A program made the position numbers and the translations under genes. Positions 1 through 8,691 of a DNA stretch of 64,000 bases are shown in pieces. How positions within the stretch are numbered: the stretch's first letter is position 1; every line of letters starts with the position of its first letter. The notes below the pieces were generated by a model. It did no database searches, had not been told where the DNA came from, and saw only the letters and a list, made by a program, of their open reading frames with translations. The stretch is from Actinoplanes lutulentus (GTDB lineage: Bacteria; Actinomycetota; Actinomycetes; Mycobacteriales; Micromonosporaceae). Location: contig NZ_QLMJ01000022.1 of NCBI RefSeq assembly GCF_003259845.1, positions 151,337 through 215,336 on the forward strand, in the 5' to 3' direction.

Positions 1-2
1 AG

Positions 3-1724
3 CTCGACACGATGCCGCCGGTGAGCGTGCCCGGCGTCCGGACGCTGATCGTCAAGAACACCTCCTCGTCGGCGGCGACGCTCGACGTGACGATCTACAA
101 GGTGCCCGCCGACGCGGACCTGGGCACGCTGCCGCTCGATGGCACCGCCAAGACCGTGACGATCAGCAACCCGGGACAGAACGGATACCTGTCGTTCACC
201 GGCACGTCCGGCCAGCGGATCTCGGTGCAGACGTCGAGCGCCTCGGCCGGGTTCGGCTGCTGCTACGTGACCTGGGGAATCTATTCGGCGAGTGGGACGC
301 GGATCGGGTCGTCGAAGGCCGGCAACGACTTCCTCGACGCGGTCACGCTGCCCGCGGCCGGCACCTACCAGCTGCGCATCGACCCGGCCGAGCTGCGGAC
401 CGGATCGATCACCGCGCAGGCCTGGGCGTTCACCACCGACGCCGACCTCGGCGGGCTCACCCTCGACGGCACCGCCAAGACGGTGACGCTCAGTGAAGCG
501 GGTCGCAACGGGTACCTGACGTTCGCCGGCACCGCCGGCCAGAAGGTCGTGGTCCAGGCGACCGGCCTGTCGGCGTCACTGTCCTGCTGCTTCCTGACGT
601 GGGGGCTGTACGCCGCCGACGGCACCCTGGTCGGCGCGCTGAAGAGCGGAAACGACTTCCTCGACACGGTGACCCTGCCTGCGGCAGGCACCTATCAGTT
701 GCGCCTGGACCCGGCCGGGGTACGCACCGGATCGATCACCGTCCAGGCCTGGAGCGTGACCGCCGACGCCGATCTCGGCACCCTGACGCTGGACGGGACC
801 GCGAAGACGGTGGCGTTCACCAACCCCGGACGCAACGGATACCTGTCGTTCGCCGGTACCGCGAACCAGACGGTGACCGTGCAGGCCAGCGCGGCGTCGG
901 CCGGGTTCGGGTGCTGCTATGTGACGTGGGGCGTCTACAACCCGGACGGCACGCGGCTCGGCTCGGCCAAATCCGGCAACGACGTGGTTCAGGTGGTGCT
1001 GCCGACGGCCGGTACGTATCAGTTGCGCCTTGACCCCGCCGAAGCGCGGACCGGGACGATCGCGCTTGCCGCCTGGACGATCACCGTGGACACGAACTTC
1101 GGGACGTTGCCGCTCGACGGCACCGCGAAGTCGGTCACGCTCAGCACGCCGGGGCACAGCGGTTACGTGTCGTTCGCCGGAACCGCCAACCAGAAGGTGT
1201 CCGTGCAGGTGTCGAACGCGTCGACCGACCTGCTGTTCTACCTGAACTGGGGTGTCTACACGTCGGGTGGAACCCTGGTCGGCACCGGGCGGGTCGGCAA
1301 CGACTTCCTGGAATCGGTGACCCTGCCGTCGGCCGGGACCTACCAGGTACGCCTGGCGCCGGCCGACGGGCGTGCCGGGTCGGCGACGCTGAACGCCTGG
1401 ACCGCGTCGGCCGACCTCAACCTGGGGACGCTGACGCTGGACGCGGTCGCCAAGACGGTGTCGCTCAGCACGCCCACGGTGAACGGGTACCTGTCGTTCA
1501 CCGGCACCGCCAATCAGACGGTGACCATCAACGCGAGCAACGCGACCGGCGGGCTGCCGTGCTGCTACGTGACGTGGACGATCAAGCGGCCCGACGGGAC
1601 CGTGCTGGCGACGAAGGTCGGCCAGGACGCGGTGACGCTGACACTGCCGTCGGCGGGGGTCCACCAGATCTACATCGACCCGGCGGAGGGCCGGACGGGG
1701 TCGCTGACGTTCACGGCGTCCTGA
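3..1724 (+). CDS. Five-repeat secreted/surface-type protein, 5' end outside window
   Basis: The frame is open to the left edge, so the N-terminus is missing; the first internal ATG is at 12. The visible 573 codons hold five tandem units of about 108 residues, starting near residues 34, 143, 252, 360 and 469 counted from that ATG. Each begins with a D.DLG.L.LDGTAKTV-like strand and contains NGYLSF.GTA, a double-Cys CCYVTWG, GNDFLD.VTLP.AGTYQLR.DPA and a closing TGS. Unit 4 lacks the Cys pair. The all-beta composition resembles bacterial pre-peptidase C-terminal domains of extracellular proteins. The ligand and the missing N-terminal domain are unknown. The DNA copies have diverged, so the duplication is not recent. 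Confidence 0.75.
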   Translation, partial: LDTMPPVSVPGVRTLIVKNTSSSAATLDVTIYKVPADADLGTLPLDGTAKTVTISNPGQNGYLSFTGTSGQRISVQTSSASAGFGCCYVTWGIYSASGTRIGSSKAGNDFLDAVTLPAAGTYQLRIDPAELRTGSITAQAWAFTTDADLGGLTLDGTAKTVTLSEAGRNGYLTFAGTAGQKVVVQATGLSASLSCCFLTWGLYAADGTLVGALKSGNDFLDTVTLPAAGTYQLRLDPAGVRTGSITVQAWSVTADADLGTLTLDGTAKTVAFTNPGRNGYLSFAGTANQTVTVQASAASAGFGCCYVTWGVYNPDGTRLGSAKSGNDVVQVVLPTAGTYQLRLDPAEARTGTIALAAWTITVDTNFGTLPLDGTAKSVTLSTPGHSGYVSFAGTANQKVSVQVSNASTDLLFYLNWGVYTSGGTLVGTGRVGNDFLESVTLPSAGTYQVRLAPADGRAGSATLNAWTASADLNLGTLTLDAVAKTVSLSTPTVNGYLSFTGTANQTVTINASNATGGLPCCYVTWTIKRPDGTVLATKVGQDAVTLTLPSAGVHQIYIDPAEGRTGSLTFTAS

Positions 1725-1735
1725 GTCCGTTGCGA

Positions 1736-1792
1736 TCGGCTCAGCCGTCACCACGAAGTGCGAATAGCAGCTCTTCGGTACGGCTGAGCCGA
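1736..1792 (+). terminator. 13-bp inverted repeat after the repeat protein
   Basis: TCGGCTCAGCCGT (1736-1748) pairs perfectly with ACGGCTGAGCCGA (1780-1792) across a 31-nt loop, 11 nt after the stop. There is no U-tract. It is probably a stem-loop terminator, although it also lies just before the next start at 1815. Confidence 0.5.
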
Positions 1793-1814
1793 GCGTGATC
1801 ATGATGATGGCGGC

Positions 1815-3068
1815 ATGAGCAGACTGGTTCCGTGGACCCGTACCGTGGTCGGCTTACTCGCCGCCGGCATCCTCCTGGATCTCCGGTTCTGGACCTGGCC
1901 CTGGGCCAGAGCGGCTTCTCTCCTGGACGACCACCTGCTTTTCGTCCTGTTCGCCGTACCCGCTCTGCTGGTGGCCGCGGCACCTGCCCTCTTGCGCCGG
2001 CGGGCGGCCGCATGGACGTACCAGTCCCGCGCGGTCATCGAGGAACCGAAGTGCCCCTGGCTGCTGAGCTATCCCGGGGTGGGCATCGTGGTCGCACTCG
2101 TCGCGACCGTGGGAGTCGTGGCGCTGATGTCGATGATGTCGTTGGCGTCTTCGGCGGTGAAGGGTGCGCAGCCCGGCCTCCAGATCGAAGTCATCAAGTC
2201 CGGGCTCGGACTCTTTGCCGCCAGTGGAGCGGTGGCAGCACTCCTGCTCGCACTTCGCCGGCAACGTCATGTGGAACTCGCCCAGGTGCATACCGAACTG
2301 GACGCGACCGAACGCCGCTTCACCGACCTGTACACCAAGGCTGTCGAACAACTCGGTTCGGCTGACGCCGCCGTGCGGCTCGGTGGCCTTTACGCCCTGG
2401 AACGGGCTGCTCAGAACGACATCGGACAGCGGCAGACCATCGTGAACGTCCTGTGCGCCTATCTGCGGATGCCGTACCAGCCGCCTGTTGCTGCTGCCGC
2501 CGTCGGAGGCCGCGCCCACGAGGTGAACGGCGACCTGCCGGTGGAACTCCCACTCGGTTCCGGCGAGCGGCAGCCTCAGGATGGGCGGGATGCGAAGCTG
2601 GAATTTCAGGTCAGGCTGACCGCACAGGGAATTCTCACCCTGCATCTCACCTGCCCGCTCGATCCCGCGTACGACATGGTCAGATTCTGTCCTCCGAGCA
2701 GGACATCTGATTTCTGGCCGTTCCTGGACATCGATCTCACCGGGGCCACCCTCATCGACTGGGCGTTGCCGCAGGGTTATGTCAGCAAAGCTCTGTTCGA
2801 AAACGCGGTCTTTGTCGGGCGTACCGTCTTTGATGGGGTTGCCTTTGCCGGTGAGGCCCGATTCGGCGGAGCGCGATTCGACGGCGAAGTCCGGTTCGAC
2901 GACGCGGTTTTTCATGGCGTCGCCAGCTTCGCCGACGTGCGGTTCGCGGAGCCTCCGTCCTTCAACGATGCCAGCGCCGAGTCGCAGAGCACGCGGTCGG
3001 ACGTGTGGCCTCCCGGTTGGCGTCTCGGGCAGAGTGATTCGCGGTTCACGAAGCTCGTCCACGAATAG
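1815..3068 (+). CDS. Pentapeptide-repeat membrane protein
   Basis: This 417-aa protein has four hydrophobic stretches in its first 150 residues. A segment with RRFTDLYTKAVEQLGS, RLGGLYALERAAQ and an IVNVLCAYLR motif follows, which is typical of actinobacterial pentapeptide-repeat membrane proteins. A C-terminal right-handed helix of A(N/D/V)(L/F)XX pentads runs from about residue 320 (FENAVF, FDGVAF, FGGARF, FDDAVF, FADVRF). Biochemical function is not known for this subfamily. No clear Shine-Dalgarno precedes ATG 1815. It is convergent with the SRPBCC gene, with 10 nt between them. Confidence 0.8.
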   Translation: MSRLVPWTRTVVGLLAAGILLDLRFWTWPWARAASLLDDHLLFVLFAVPALLVAAAPALLRRRAAAWTYQSRAVIEEPKCPWLLSYPGVGIVVALVATVGVVALMSMMSLASSAVKGAQPGLQIEVIKSGLGLFAASGAVAALLLALRRQRHVELAQVHTELDATERRFTDLYTKAVEQLGSADAAVRLGGLYALERAAQNDIGQRQTIVNVLCAYLRMPYQPPVAAAAVGGRAHEVNGDLPVELPLGSGERQPQDGRDAKLEFQVRLTAQGILTLHLTCPLDPAYDMVRFCPPSRTSDFWPFLDIDLTGATLIDWALPQGYVSKALFENAVFVGRTVFDGVAFAGEARFGGARFDGEVRFDDAVFHGVASFADVRFAEPPSFNDASAESQSTRSDVWPPGWRLGQSDSRFTKLVHE

Positions 3069-3078
3069 AGGCGGCCGC

Positions 3079-3495
3079 CTAGCTGTCCGATCCGGTGCCT
3101 TCCAGAACAGCTTTGATCTCGGCGATGCCTCGCTCGACGCGGGGGTGGACCAGCGCCGCCATCGCGTGCGGGAGGACGTCGGTGGTCCAGACGAGGCGGC
3201 TGCGGCTGTCGTCTTTTTCGAAGACCTGGAAGGCCGCGTGGTGGTAGGTCAGGGGCATCCGCTGGCCTTCGACCACCGTGTACGCCATCCGGCGGATGTC
3301 GTGGTCGACCGCCACGATGAGCTCGCGGACCTGGTGGCCGTCCGGCATGGTCAGGATGCGGTTGTCGCCTTCGATGACGGCGTTGGTGACCCGGCCGGGC
3401 AGCAGGCGCTGGTGGACCGCGCCCACGTCGGCGACGGCCTCCCAGACGCGGTCGGCGGGGACGTCGATGGTGGTTTCTACGCGGATGGTGGCCAC
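3079..3495 (-). CDS. SRPBCC/polyketide-cyclase-like protein
   Basis: A 138-aa protein with a START/SRPBCC fold signature: N-terminal IRVETTIDVPADRVWEAVADV, a central beta-meander with TMPDGHQVRELI and LVWTTDVLPH, and a C-terminal helix (MAALVHPRVERGIAEIKAVL). Such proteins bind small hydrophobic ligands in a closed cavity. No catalytic residue can be assigned and no operon partner is adjacent. The gene diverges from the MFS-acetyltransferase gene, and the 70 nt between them carry an inverted repeat (3539-3594). Confidence 0.75.
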   Translation of the reverse strand: MATIRVETTIDVPADRVWEAVADVGAVHQRLLPGRVTNAVIEGDNRILTMPDGHQVRELIVAVDHDIRRMAYTVVEGQRMPLTYHHAAFQVFEKDDSRSRLVWTTDVLPHAMAALVHPRVERGIAEIKAVLEGTGSDS

Positions 3496-3538
3496 GCGGC
3501 ATGGTAACGGTAGGGTCTTGCTTGAGCTGACGTTCCAG

Positions 3539-3594
3539 TCCGACCTGTCTGGCGGCTCGCTGATTCTTGGCGGAGCTTGTGCTGACAGGTCGGA
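3539..3594. promoter_or_regulatory. 11-bp inverted repeat at the MFS start
   Basis: TCCGACCTGTC (3539-3549) and GACAGGTCGGA (3584-3594) are perfect complements 34 nt apart. The right arm lies inside the first codons of the MFS gene if TTG 3567 is the start, and is followed by T6. It could be an operator, or a stem-loop that attenuates or terminates transcription at the start of the gene. Confidence 0.4.
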
Positions 3595-5345
3595 TTTTTT
3601 GTGTCCCGGGTGTTGTCCGGTTCTTTGTTCCCGCCGCTGTCGCCCGGCTGGGTGTGGCGATGAGTGGGCTCGCGGTTTTCTGGACGGTTCATGGGGCGTC
3701 CGGTTCGTTCGGGCGGGCGGGTGCGGCCACCGGGGCGTTCGCTCTCGCGGATGCGGTGGTGGGTCCGCAGATCGGACGGTTGGTCGACCGGTGGGGTCAG
3801 CGCCGGGTGGTGCCCGTGACGACGGCGGTGTTCGTCGTCGCTGTCATCGCGTTACTGAACGCCGGTCCGCTGACTAATATAGGTATTTTTGCGGATATAG
3901 GTCTTTTATTGGATATCGGGCTGCCTGGTTTGGTAGGTGCGGCCCTTCCGCCGGTTGGGGCGCTCTCGGCCGCACGATGGCGGGTCGCGGTGGACGACAT
4001 GAGAGCCGCGTTGTCGATCGACGGCGCTCTGAACGACGCGGTCTTCCTGGCCGGACCGGTGCTGGTGACCACGCTCGGCGCGGGGGTCACGCCGTGGTCG
4101 GGGCTCGCGCTCGCGGCGACTCTGGTGGCGGCGGGCATGCTGGGCCTGCTGACGGCCACGGCAACCGAACCACCGCCGGGAGGATCGGCACAGGGCGTCC
4201 TCGTCGACCGCCGGCTGTTGAACCGGCGCTTCCTGTCGCTGTTCGCCGCGAACCTGGCCATGGGATTCTTCTTCGGCGGCATCGGTGTGGCGATCACCGG
4301 GTTCGCGTTCGCGCACGGCTCCGGCGCGTTCGCCGGTCTGATCACAGCGGTTGCCGGAGCGGCCAGCCTGGTGGCCGGCCTCGGATACGGAAGTCTTCAC
4401 GGTCGCCCGCTACCCACCATGAGAGCGGCGAGCATCGTCATCACGGTCGGCTGCGGGTTGCTCGCGCTGACGCCCGGCCTGCCGGCCATGTTCGCCGGAT
4501 ATGCCCTCGTCGGCGGGTGCGTGGCTCTCGTGCTGATCCCCGGCGCGATCCTGCTCCAGGAAGCCACCGCGAGCGAGGTCTACACCCAGGCGATGACCTG
4601 GATGAACTCGGCGAGCGCGATCGGCATCGCCGTCTCCGCCCCGCTGATCGGGTACGTCGTCCAGCATCACGGCTGGCCGGCCGGGTTCGTGGCGCTCGCG
4701 GTGCTCACTGCCACCCTGCCGTTGACCTTGCTGACTTATAGGGTGGAGTCCATGGATTCCCCGGAAGAAGACGTCCTCGACCGGATCCGGCAGGGGCTGC
4801 TCTACACCGAGTCCGAGGCGGCGTTCCAGAACCCGCGGCGGCGAGCGGACCTGGTCTTCGAATACAACATCACCCGTCCCGGCGACGAGGAACAGCGCCG
4901 GTCGCTGCTGGAGCGCATCCTGGGCTCGGTCGGTGCTCGTACCGTGCTGCTGTCGCCCTTTCATGCCGGCTTCGGGAGCAACGTCCATATCGGGGACGAT
5001 TTCTTCGGCAACGTCAACCTGACGTTCGTCGACGACGTGGAGATCCGCATCGGCGACGGCGTGATGATCGCGCCGGGCGTCACGCTGACCACGACCGGCC
5101 ATCCGATCCACCCGGATTTGCGTGTCGATTTCCGGCGCTTCTCCGAGCCGATCGTGATCGAGGACAAGGTCTGGATCGGCAGCAACGTGGTCGTGCTCCC
5201 CGGCGTCCGCATCGGCTACGGCTCGGTCATCGGCGCGGGCAGCGTGGTGAGCCGCGATATCCCGCCGATGTCGGTTGCCGTCGGCGTCCCGTGCCGGGTG
5301 GTTCGCTCGATCACCGAAGAGGACCTCAAAAACGGTACGTCGTAA
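3567..5345 (+). CDS. MFS transporter fused to maltose-O-acetyltransferase-like domain
   Basis: One uninterrupted 592-codon frame. Residues about 1-395 form a 12-helix major facilitator (VRFFVPAAVARLGVAMSGLAVFW near the N-terminus, glycine-rich helices throughout). Residues 396-592 form a complete hexapeptide O-acetyltransferase: a Mac-type N-terminal helix (TESEAAFQNPRRRADLVFEYN), left-handed beta-helix repeats (VHIGDDFFGN, IRIGDGVMIAPGVTL), the catalytic His context TTTGHPIHP, and VWIGSNVVVLPGVRIG. ATG 4752, which begins the second domain, has a weak GGTGGAG three nt upstream, so internal initiation is possible. Start choice (TTG 3567 or GTG 3579) is uncertain. A plausible role is acetylating and exporting a sugar or antibiotic-like compound; substrate unknown. 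Confidence 0.75.
   Translation: MAELVLTGRIFCVPGVVRFFVPAAVARLGVAMSGLAVFWTVHGASGSFGRAGAATGAFALADAVVGPQIGRLVDRWGQRRVVPVTTAVFVVAVIALLNAGPLTNIGIFADIGLLLDIGLPGLVGAALPPVGALSAARWRVAVDDMRAALSIDGALNDAVFLAGPVLVTTLGAGVTPWSGLALAATLVAAGMLGLLTATATEPPPGGSAQGVLVDRRLLNRRFLSLFAANLAMGFFFGGIGVAITGFAFAHGSGAFAGLITAVAGAASLVAGLGYGSLHGRPLPTMRAASIVITVGCGLLALTPGLPAMFAGYALVGGCVALVLIPGAILLQEATASEVYTQAMTWMNSASAIGIAVSAPLIGYVVQHHGWPAGFVALAVLTATLPLTLLTYRVESMDSPEEDVLDRIRQGLLYTESEAAFQNPRRRADLVFEYNITRPGDEEQRRSLLERILGSVGARTVLLSPFHAGFGSNVHIGDDFFGNVNLTFVDDVEIRIGDGVMIAPGVTLTTTGHPIHPDLRVDFRRFSEPIVIEDKVWIGSNVVVLPGVRIGYGSVIGAGSVVSRDIPPMSVAVGVPCRVVRSITEEDLKNGTS
3877..3930 (+). repeat. AT-rich 18-bp repeat inside the MFS gene
   Basis: Three consecutive 18-bp units start with ATATAGGTATTTTTGCGG (3877), ATATAGGTCTTTTATTGG (3895) and ATATCGGG (3913, more diverged). 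They encode the in-frame hexapeptide series NIGIFA / DIGLLL / DIGLPG. The patch is strikingly AT-rich against the GC-rich gene around it, consistent with a local slippage expansion in a loop or helix of the transporter. Confidence 0.65.
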
Positions 5346-5496
5346 GCCTGGGGCCACTTACTCTCCAGCCCGAGCCGTCCGGCTGGCGGTCAGTCGGTCC
5401 AGGGGCTGCTTGGTCCAGGGGCCGGCTCGTCCAGCGGCTGGGTTCGGTCTGGTTGGCGGGGCCGACGGCATCACGCCGGGAGCATTCCGCCCGGTG

Positions 5497-5600
5497 TGTG
5501 TCGAGTTGAGGCCCGCCTCGCACCCGAAATCGACACAGGGCAGGCGGTTCGCAGGGTGTGTGTCGATTTTGGGGGCGTAGCGAACCCGAAGTCGACACAC
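5497..5600. repeat. Pair of GTGTCGATTTCGGGTG-type inverted repeats
   Basis: TGTGTCGA (5497-5504) pairs with TCGACACA (5530-5537), and GTGTGTCGA (5558-5566) pairs with TCGACACAC (5592-5600). Each arm extends to a degenerate copy of the 16-mer GTGTCGATTTCGGGTG, so four copies in alternating orientation lie in about 100 bp. Two more copies form an inverted repeat at 51653-51710. Confidence 0.7.
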
Positions 5601-5895
5601 CCGCTCTGGCCTGCGCGATCTTGGGCCGTGGTTCCCGCCGGGGTGTGGTTAGGGGACCACGATCGCGGCGGGAGGCCCGGGAATGGATGGGCGATCACGA
5701 CCGAGCGCTCATTGCCAGCGGATTTCCATTGACCAGCAGTGTCAGCACTGACAACCAGCTGGGCCGGCCGGCCGGCCGGACGCGGGAGCGGGCCCGGCCA
5801 CAGCGTGGGCCCGAACTCTTCGGAGGTGGTCAGGTCGCGGCGTGGATCAGATCGCACGTAACGCCACCGTGTGCCCGGGGCTACGCCCAGGCCGT

Positions 5896-5933
5896 GATGA
5901 AGTCGCACAGACCCGCAACCGTGCGACCTCATC
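5896..5933. repeat. GATGAAGTCGCAC inverted repeat
   Basis: GATGAAGTCGCAC (5896-5908) and GTGCGACCTCATC (5921-5933) match at 12 of 13 positions across a 12-nt loop. Related copies recur in the gap at 14968-15092. It behaves like a dispersed intergenic palindrome, not a gene-specific terminator. Confidence 0.6.
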
Positions 5934-6198
5934 CAAGCCAAACCGAGCTCACCGTGGGCTCTTGACCTGGTTCCACGTGGCTGACGTCGAGCACCTGGCT
6001 TTCTCCGGCGGCCTGTGCCGAGATGCCGAATAGCGAGTGGCCGCCGGGAAGCGGAGGATCGCTCAAGACCTGCTGCTGCCGGCGTGGAGACCTCGGAATC
6101 CGGGTGTGACGTACTGGTTTCTGGGTTTTGTGAACGGGATTCGGTTGGGATCCGTCATTGGAGTAGGGGTTGACGTGACGAACTAGCGTGCCGGGACG

Positions 6199-7188
6199 GT
6201 GACGAAGATGTGGAAGCTGCTGACGACTCTCCTTGCGATACCGCTGGGAGCGCTCGCGGCGGCCTCACCCGCCCACGCCATCGCCAATGGTGAGAGCGTG
6301 CCTGATGGGCGGTACCCGTTCGCGGTGAAGCTGATCGACAACGGGATTCCGACGGAGGACGGTGGCAGCCGGGACAGTTCCTGTTCGGGTGGGCTGGTGT
6401 CGCCGCACTGGGTGCTCACGGCCGGGCACTGTTTCAAGGACGCCGACGGTCGTCGGGTGTCACGGCCGGTTGCCGAGGAGTCGCTCGCGGCGGTGGGGCG
6501 TACCGATCTGACCGGTGAGGGCGGGCATCTCGTCGAGGTGGTCGAGGTCCGGCAGCACGGCAAGGCCGACGTCGCTCTGGCCCGGCTGGACACGGCGATC
6601 ACTGACATCACCCCGCTGCGGCTCAATCGCAAGCGTCCGGCCGCGGGCCAGGAGGCCCGCTTGGTGGGGTACGGCTTCACGAAGGCCACCGCCACGAAGA
6701 CGCCCGATCGTCTGCGCACCGGGGAGTTCGAGGTGAGCAGCGTGAGTACGACCGAAATGGGCCTGTCCGGGGCGTCGCCGAAATCGAACACCAGCCCGTG
6801 CGAGCGGGACTCCGGCGGGCCGTACTTCACCGAGGCCGGCGACGGCACCGCCGTGATCGTCGGGGTGGTGAGCCGTGGGCCGGCGTGCCCGCACACCGGC
6901 GCGGACATCGCGACCCGGGTGGACGCGGTGGCGCCGTGGATTCTGTCGATCATCAAGTCGGACCTGAAGACGGCAAGCCCGTCACCGTCACCGAGCGTCA
7001 AGAAGTCAACGGCCGGCAAGCCGCGGTCGAGCGCGGTGGCCGCACCGGCAGCTCAGCAACCCGGTGTTCCCGCGGCGCTGACGCTGCCACCGGCGGCGCT
7101 GCTGTCGGTCCCGGTCGCCGTGATCGGCCTGGTGATGGCGAGGCGCAGCAAACGCCGTTATCGCGGCCGCCGCCGATCAAACTGGTAA
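6199..7188 (+). CDS. Secreted trypsin-like serine protease with C-terminal anchor
   Basis: A 329-aa chymotrypsin-fold (S1) protease. A signal peptide ends at about A27 (SPAHA|IANG), leaving an I-A-N-G N-terminus like the IVGG of activated trypsins. The triad is H77 (LTAGHC), D124 (KADVALARL) and S205 (ERDSGGP). The oxyanion region GVVSRGPACPHTG follows. After about residue 250 comes a Ser/Pro/Lys linker, then one transmembrane helix (about 290-312) and a basic tail (MARRSKRRYRGRRR), so the enzyme is probably tethered with its catalytic domain outside. GTG 6199 is used here; ATG 6208 is an equally good start. No adjacent partner gene is evident. Confidence 0.85.
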   Translation: MTKMWKLLTTLLAIPLGALAAASPAHAIANGESVPDGRYPFAVKLIDNGIPTEDGGSRDSSCSGGLVSPHWVLTAGHCFKDADGRRVSRPVAEESLAAVGRTDLTGEGGHLVEVVEVRQHGKADVALARLDTAITDITPLRLNRKRPAAGQEARLVGYGFTKATATKTPDRLRTGEFEVSSVSTTEMGLSGASPKSNTSPCERDSGGPYFTEAGDGTAVIVGVVSRGPACPHTGADIATRVDAVAPWILSIIKSDLKTASPSPSPSVKKSTAGKPRSSAVAAPAAQQPGVPAALTLPPAALLSVPVAVIGLVMARRSKRRYRGRRRSNW

Positions 7189-7195
7189 ACGAAGG

Positions 7196-7852
7196 TCACG
7201 CTGGGGACAGAGCCAGCAGCCCGGTCACCGTTACCCGCAGGGCTCGGCCGAGGCGTTCCGGGAAGTCGACCCGTGAGTGCGCCAGCCGGGGATCGCTGAC
7301 CGCTTCGGCCACCGCCGGCGCGGGGTTGGCGAACGGCCACAGTCCACACACCAGCAGGATCATCAAGGAAACCAATTCTCGCGCGTTCTCGTTGCTGAGC
7401 TGCTTTACGCGTACCGAAAAAAGGTCTGCCAATCGCGCCTGCAAGGCGCTGTGGGTGATTTTGAAGTCCCGGACCGTGTCGGCGGAGATGTTGCGTTCGA
7501 GTTCGGTGCCGAGGGCGCTCCACAGCTCGCAGAGCAGCGGGCGGCGGGCGAGTGATGCCGCGAGGGCGTCCGCGAAAGGAAGCGGCGACCCGGTGGGCAG
7601 CTCGGCGGGCAGGACTGTCAGCCAGTCGTCGATCTCCTGGTTGAGCAGGGCGAAGAAGACGGCCTCGCGGGTCTCGAAGTAGCGCACCACGTTGGTCTTG
7701 GACAGGCCGACCCGGCGGGCGAGCTCGCGCAGGCTGATCTCGCTGAGCGGCATCTCGGCGAGGAGTTCCGCCGCCACGCCGAGGATGGCGCGGCGGCGTG
7801 CCTCGCGCTGCTCAGGGCTGCGAGCGCGCTGAAAGTCGAGGTCAGCTGTCAT
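7196..7852 (-). CDS. TetR-family transcriptional regulator
   Basis: A 218-aa repressor with an N-terminal helix-turn-helix at about residues 20-65 (RRAILGVAAELLAEMPLSEI, then LRELARRVGLSKTNVVRYFETREAVFFALL) and a divergent all-helical ligand domain. Its start overlaps the 3' end of the SDR gene by 11 nt, so the two are co-transcribed with the SDR first. The likely role is autoregulation of the SDR-TetR operon in response to the oxidoreductase substrate. A possible operator lies at 8692-8731. Confidence 0.9.
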   Translation of the reverse strand: MTADLDFQRARSPEQREARRRAILGVAAELLAEMPLSEISLRELARRVGLSKTNVVRYFETREAVFFALLNQEIDDWLTVLPAELPTGSPLPFADALAASLARRPLLCELWSALGTELERNISADTVRDFKITHSALQARLADLFSVRVKQLSNENARELVSLMILLVCGLWPFANPAPAVAEAVSDPRLAHSRVDFPERLGRALRVTVTGLLALSPA

Positions 7853-8666
7853 GGACGAAGGTTACCGACTCGCTCACCGCCCGCCATGCGGCGTCGGTCT
7901 TGGCGAGGGTTTCCGCCTGGGCCTGGGCGACGGCGTACGCGTCAGCGCCCAGCAGCAGGTGCAGCGGCGGCTCCGGGTGCGCGACCAGGTCGATCAGCAC
8001 CTGCGCGATCTTGGCCGGGTCGCCGGACTGGTTGCCGTCGGCGGCACGGAGGCGTTCCACGGCGGGTTCGATGACGGGGACGTAGGGCGCGCTGATCGGG
8101 TGGGTGGACATCGACGCGCCGGCCCAGTCGGTGCGCATGGCGCCGGGTTCGGCGATAGTCACCTTGATGCCGAAGGGTGCGACCTCCTTCGCCAGGACCT
8201 CGGAGAACCCGCCGACCGCCCATTTCGCCGACTGGTACGCGCCGAGGCCGGTACTGCCGACCCGGCCGCCGACCGAGGAGACCTGGACGATGTGGCCGGA
8301 GCCCTGTGCGCGCAGGACGGGCAGCGCGGCGCGGGTCACGTTGACGACGCCGAAGAAGTTGGCGTCGATCTGCGCGCGGAACGAGTCCTCCGGCATGTCC
8401 TCGATCGAGGCGACGTCGGCGTATCCGGCGTTGTTGACGACGACGTCGAGGCGTCCGAAGGCGTCGATCGCGGCGGCGACGGCGGCACGGGCTGAGGCGG
8501 GGTCGGTCACGTCGAGTGCGACGGTGCGGAGGCGGTCATTTTGACGTTCTTTTTTAACGGCCCGGCGGGTGGTGGCGACGACCCGGTCGCCGGCGGCGAG
8601 GACGGACTCGGCGAGTTGCCGGCCCAGTCCGCGTGATGTGCCTGTGATCAGCCAAACCTTGCTCAT
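7842..8666 (-). CDS. Short-chain dehydrogenase/reductase
   Basis: A 274-aa classical SDR. The N-terminal cofactor motif is TGTSRGLG (residues 8-15), the structural NNAG lies near residue 88, and the catalytic Ser-Tyr-Lys is seen in VSSVGG and YQSAKWA. An Arg pair after beta-2 (ATTRR) suggests NADP preference. The start at ATG 8666 has GAGGA seven nt upstream. The codons for AVKKERQND (about 8540-8570) are unusually AT-rich. It is the first gene of a two-gene operon with the TetR regulator; substrate unknown. Confidence 0.88.
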   Translation of the reverse strand: MSKVWLITGTSRGLGRQLAESVLAAGDRVVATTRRAVKKERQNDRLRTVALDVTDPASARAAVAAAIDAFGRLDVVVNNAGYADVASIEDMPEDSFRAQIDANFFGVVNVTRAALPVLRAQGSGHIVQVSSVGGRVGSTGLGAYQSAKWAVGGFSEVLAKEVAPFGIKVTIAEPGAMRTDWAGASMSTHPISAPYVPVIEPAVERLRAADGNQSGDPAKIAQVLIDLVAHPEPPLHLLLGADAYAVAQAQAETLAKTDAAWRAVSESVTFVHDS

Positions 8667-8691
8667 GGGATGTCCTCAGGGTTCTAAGAGT

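Larger units (their letters stand above)
5346..6198. other. Gene-free stretch rich in inverted repeats
   Basis: No reading frame here has convincing start, ribosome-binding site and protein character. It holds two GTGTCGA-type inverted repeats (5497-5600), a 14-bp palindrome TGTCAGCACTGACA (5740-5753, two mismatched centre bases), a run of GGCC (about 5761-5780) and a GTGCGAC-type inverted repeat (5896-5933). The last 150 nt precede the protease gene and must contain its promoter, which I could not place. Confidence 0.6.

Noticed and set aside
576..1802. 408-aa minus-strand open frame
   Set aside because: It mirrors the five-repeat protein, is rich in Arg/Gly/Val as expected from GC-rich antisense, and has no domain character.
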